Notes under the pieces: generated by a model
The model's input: only the letters and a program-made list of their open reading frames with translations
What the model was told of the DNA's origin: nothing
The model's database searches: none
Shown: one piece after another, positions 7,006-7,889 of the stretch
Numbering within the stretch: the first letter of the stretch is position 1
Layout of the letters: the number at the start of each line of letters is the position of its first letter
NCBI GenBank assembly: GCA_035654135.1
Contig: DASRXN010000056.1
Coordinates: 1-7,889 of the forward strand
Reading direction: 5' to 3'
DNA length: 7,889 nucleotides
DNA from: Fen-999 sp035654135
Lineage (GTDB): Bacteria; Pseudomonadota; Gammaproteobacteria; Burkholderiales; Rhodocyclaceae
Program-made: the position numbers and the translations under genes

Positions 7006-7039
7006 TGTCGGTCTCAAGTAATTGCTGCGCCATCCGTTA

Positions 7040-7055
7040 TGCAGCAACCGTGCCA
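7040..7055 (-). promoter_or_regulatory. Sigma-54 (-24/-12) promoter of the flgB operon
   Basis: The minus strand reads TGGCACGGTTGCTGCA. Against the consensus TGGCACG-N4-TTGCW it differs by a single base (C for the first T of the -12 element). The invariant GG and GC are exactly 10 bp apart. Transcription is predicted to start near 7029, giving a leader of about 24 nt before the flgB ATG at 7005. This implies RpoN plus an enhancer-binding activator of the FleR/FlrC type; the activator itself is inferred and not in the window. Confidence 0.8.
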
Positions 7056-7125
7056 ACCGCCATGGCATCCATAATGGCAGCACTTCGCGGCCGAGCATGG
7101 GGCGGTTGGCCTCTCTGTTCGCGGT

Positions 7126-7166
7126 AATTGCCGGCAAACGACGACTGGCGCGGCAATTCTTGCCGC
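7126..7166. repeat. Nested inverted repeats, possible activator binding site
   Basis: Three inverted repeats share one TTGCCG/CGGCAA half-site. They are TTGCCGGCAA (7128-7137, perfect), GCGGCAA-TTC-TTGCCGC (7150-7166, 7-bp arms) and AATTGCCG / CGGCAATT (7126-7133 with 7151-7158). The block lies about 97-137 bp upstream of the predicted flgB transcription start, a usual distance for sigma-54 enhancer sites. It is also about 64-104 bp upstream of the flgA start codon. No T-run follows, so it does not look like a terminator. Function is inferred from position and symmetry only. Confidence 0.45.
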
Positions 7167-7229
7167 CGGCCCGCCTGTTCCACTCCGACCGCCCTTGCCA
7201 CACCCCCGACAGCATGGTTGAATCCGGCC

Positions 7230-7889
7230 ATGAAACCGCTACGCCACGCGATCGCCCTCCTACTTGCCGTGCTGGTGACAACGGCAATGGCCCGGCAGGA
7301 TCCGGTGCCGGTCGGAAAAGCCGTAGAGGCGTTCCTGCAGGGCCAGACCGGTGGACTGCCCGGGCAGGTCAGCTTCACCATCGGCAGCCTTGATCCCGGC
7401 AATCAACTCGCCCCGTGCGACGCCTTCGAGGTCAGTCTGCCACCCGGGGCCCGCGCCTGGGGCCGCACCAACGTGGCGGTACGCTGCCAGACGGAGCGTG
7501 GCTGGAGCATCTTCCTGCCCGTCCATATTCGTGTCGTTACCGACTATCTCGTCACCGCCCTGCCGCTGGCCCAGGGGCAGACCGTCATCATCGCCGACCT
7601 GGCACGCCAGCGGGGCGATCTGTCCGATCTGCCGTCCGGAGTCCTCACCGACGAGCGCCAGGCCGTCGGCCGCATTTCCAAGCTGTCCATCCCTGCCGGT
7701 CGCCCGCTGCGGGCCGACATGCTCCAGCAACCGGTGGTCGTCCAGCAAAACCAGACTGTCAAGGTCATGTCGTTGGGACCTGGTTTTCAGGTTGCCAACG
7801 AAGGTCGGGCGTTGAATAACGGTATCGAGGGCCAGGTTGTCCAAGTTCGCCTCCACAATGGCCAGGTCGTCAGCGGCATTGCCCGCACC
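7230..7889 (+). CDS. flgA: FlgA, P-ring assembly chaperone (partial)
   Basis: FlgA is the periplasmic chaperone that helps FlgI assemble into the P ring. The first 220 codons are present; by family length perhaps 10-20 residues are missing past the right edge. Residues 1-21 form a Sec signal peptide with core AIALLLAVLVTTA and AMA cleavage motif. The mature N-terminal region contains VEAFLQGQTGGLPGQVSFTI (32-51) and two cysteines, Cys63 and Cys86, suited to a disulfide. From about 108 an SAF-like domain follows, with ALPLAQGQTVIIADLARQRG (110-129), SIPAGRPLRADML (153-165) and VVQVRLHNGQVVSGIA near the end. The start is set by the signal peptide; no clear Shine-Dalgarno sequence precedes it. 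It is transcribed away from the flgB operon, as in many beta- and gammaproteobacteria, where flgM and flgN often come next. Confidence 0.95.
   Translation, partial: MKPLRHAIALLLAVLVTTAMARQDPVPVGKAVEAFLQGQTGGLPGQVSFTIGSLDPGNQLAPCDAFEVSLPPGARAWGRTNVAVRCQTERGWSIFLPVHIRVVTDYLVTALPLAQGQTVIIADLARQRGDLSDLPSGVLTDERQAVGRISKLSIPAGRPLRADMLQQPVVVQQNQTVKVMSLGPGFQVANEGRALNNGIEGQVVQVRLHNGQVVSGIART

Larger units (their letters stand above)
7006..7229. promoter_or_regulatory. Divergent flgB / flgA regulatory region
   Basis: This 224-bp stretch separates the divergent flgB operon and flgA. It holds the sigma-54 promoter for flgB and the palindromes at 7126-7166. I see no convincing promoter for flgA on the plus strand, whether sigma-70, sigma-54 with correct spacing, or sigma-28. 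I also see no clear FlhDC box. Confidence 0.7.

Noticed and set aside
7105..7166. Sigma-54-like sequences for flgA on the plus strand (TTGGCCTCTCTGTTCGC, TGGCGCGGCAATTCTTGC)
   Set aside because: Spacing is wrong by one or more bases in each, so I do not call a promoter for flgA.
7150..7166. Hairpin GCGGCAA-TTC-TTGCCGC as a terminator
   Set aside because: There is no T-run on either side and it sits between divergent start codons, where no transcript is expected to end.
7006..7287. 94-codon upstream extension of flgB
   Set aside because: It would cross the sigma-54 promoter and overlap the flgA start, and FlgB homology begins at the ATG at 7005.
1..7889. Mobile elements, CRISPR arrays, tRNA or rRNA genes, or a novel accessory system
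   Set aside because: Almost the whole window is accounted for by an intact flagellar operon; I saw no repeats, inverted ends or foreign genes supporting any of these.

Overview
The window is a flagellar rod, hook and ring gene cluster from a Gram-negative bacterium. Nine genes read leftward on the minus strand in the order flgB, flgC, flgD, flgE, flgF, flgG, flgH, flgI, flgJ. One gene, flgA, reads rightward at the right edge. L-ring (FlgH) and P-ring (FlgI) genes imply an outer membrane and a peptidoglycan layer. The flgA / flgBCDEFGHIJ divergent layout, a two-domain FlgJ (rod cap plus glucosaminidase), the high GC content and the protein sequences fit a proteobacterium. I judge it most likely a betaproteobacterium, from general resemblance and not from a search.

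Layout, left to right: flgJ (1-661, runs off the left edge), a 67-bp spacer, flgI (729-1841), flgH (1853-2530), flgG (2530-3312), flgF (3335-4087), flgE (4119-5480), flgD (5493-6170), flgC (6183-6587), flgB (6589-7005), a 224-bp divergent regulatory region (7006-7229), and flgA (7230-7889, runs off the right edge). Gaps within the operon are 1 to 31 bp, with one 1-bp stop/start overlap, except for 67 bp before flgJ. I see no internal terminator. The first gene, flgB, is preceded by a very good sigma-54 (-24/-12) promoter whose predicted start lies about 24 nt before the flgB ATG.

The genes act in assembly order. FlgB, FlgC and FlgF form the proximal rod and FlgG the distal rod. FlgJ caps the growing rod and cuts peptidoglycan. 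FlgA chaperones FlgI into the P ring in the periplasm, and the lipoprotein FlgH forms the L ring in the outer membrane. FlgD caps the growing hook made of FlgE. FlgA, FlgH and FlgI carry Sec-type signals. The other products lack them, as expected for substrates of the flagellar type III export apparatus.

I found no undescribed system here; this is a canonical cluster. The points worth a second look are the sigma-54 promoter with a nested set of palindromes upstream, the loss of the second cysteine of FlgI, the matching ribosome binding sites of flgD and flgE, and the complete absence of cysteine from the exported proteins.
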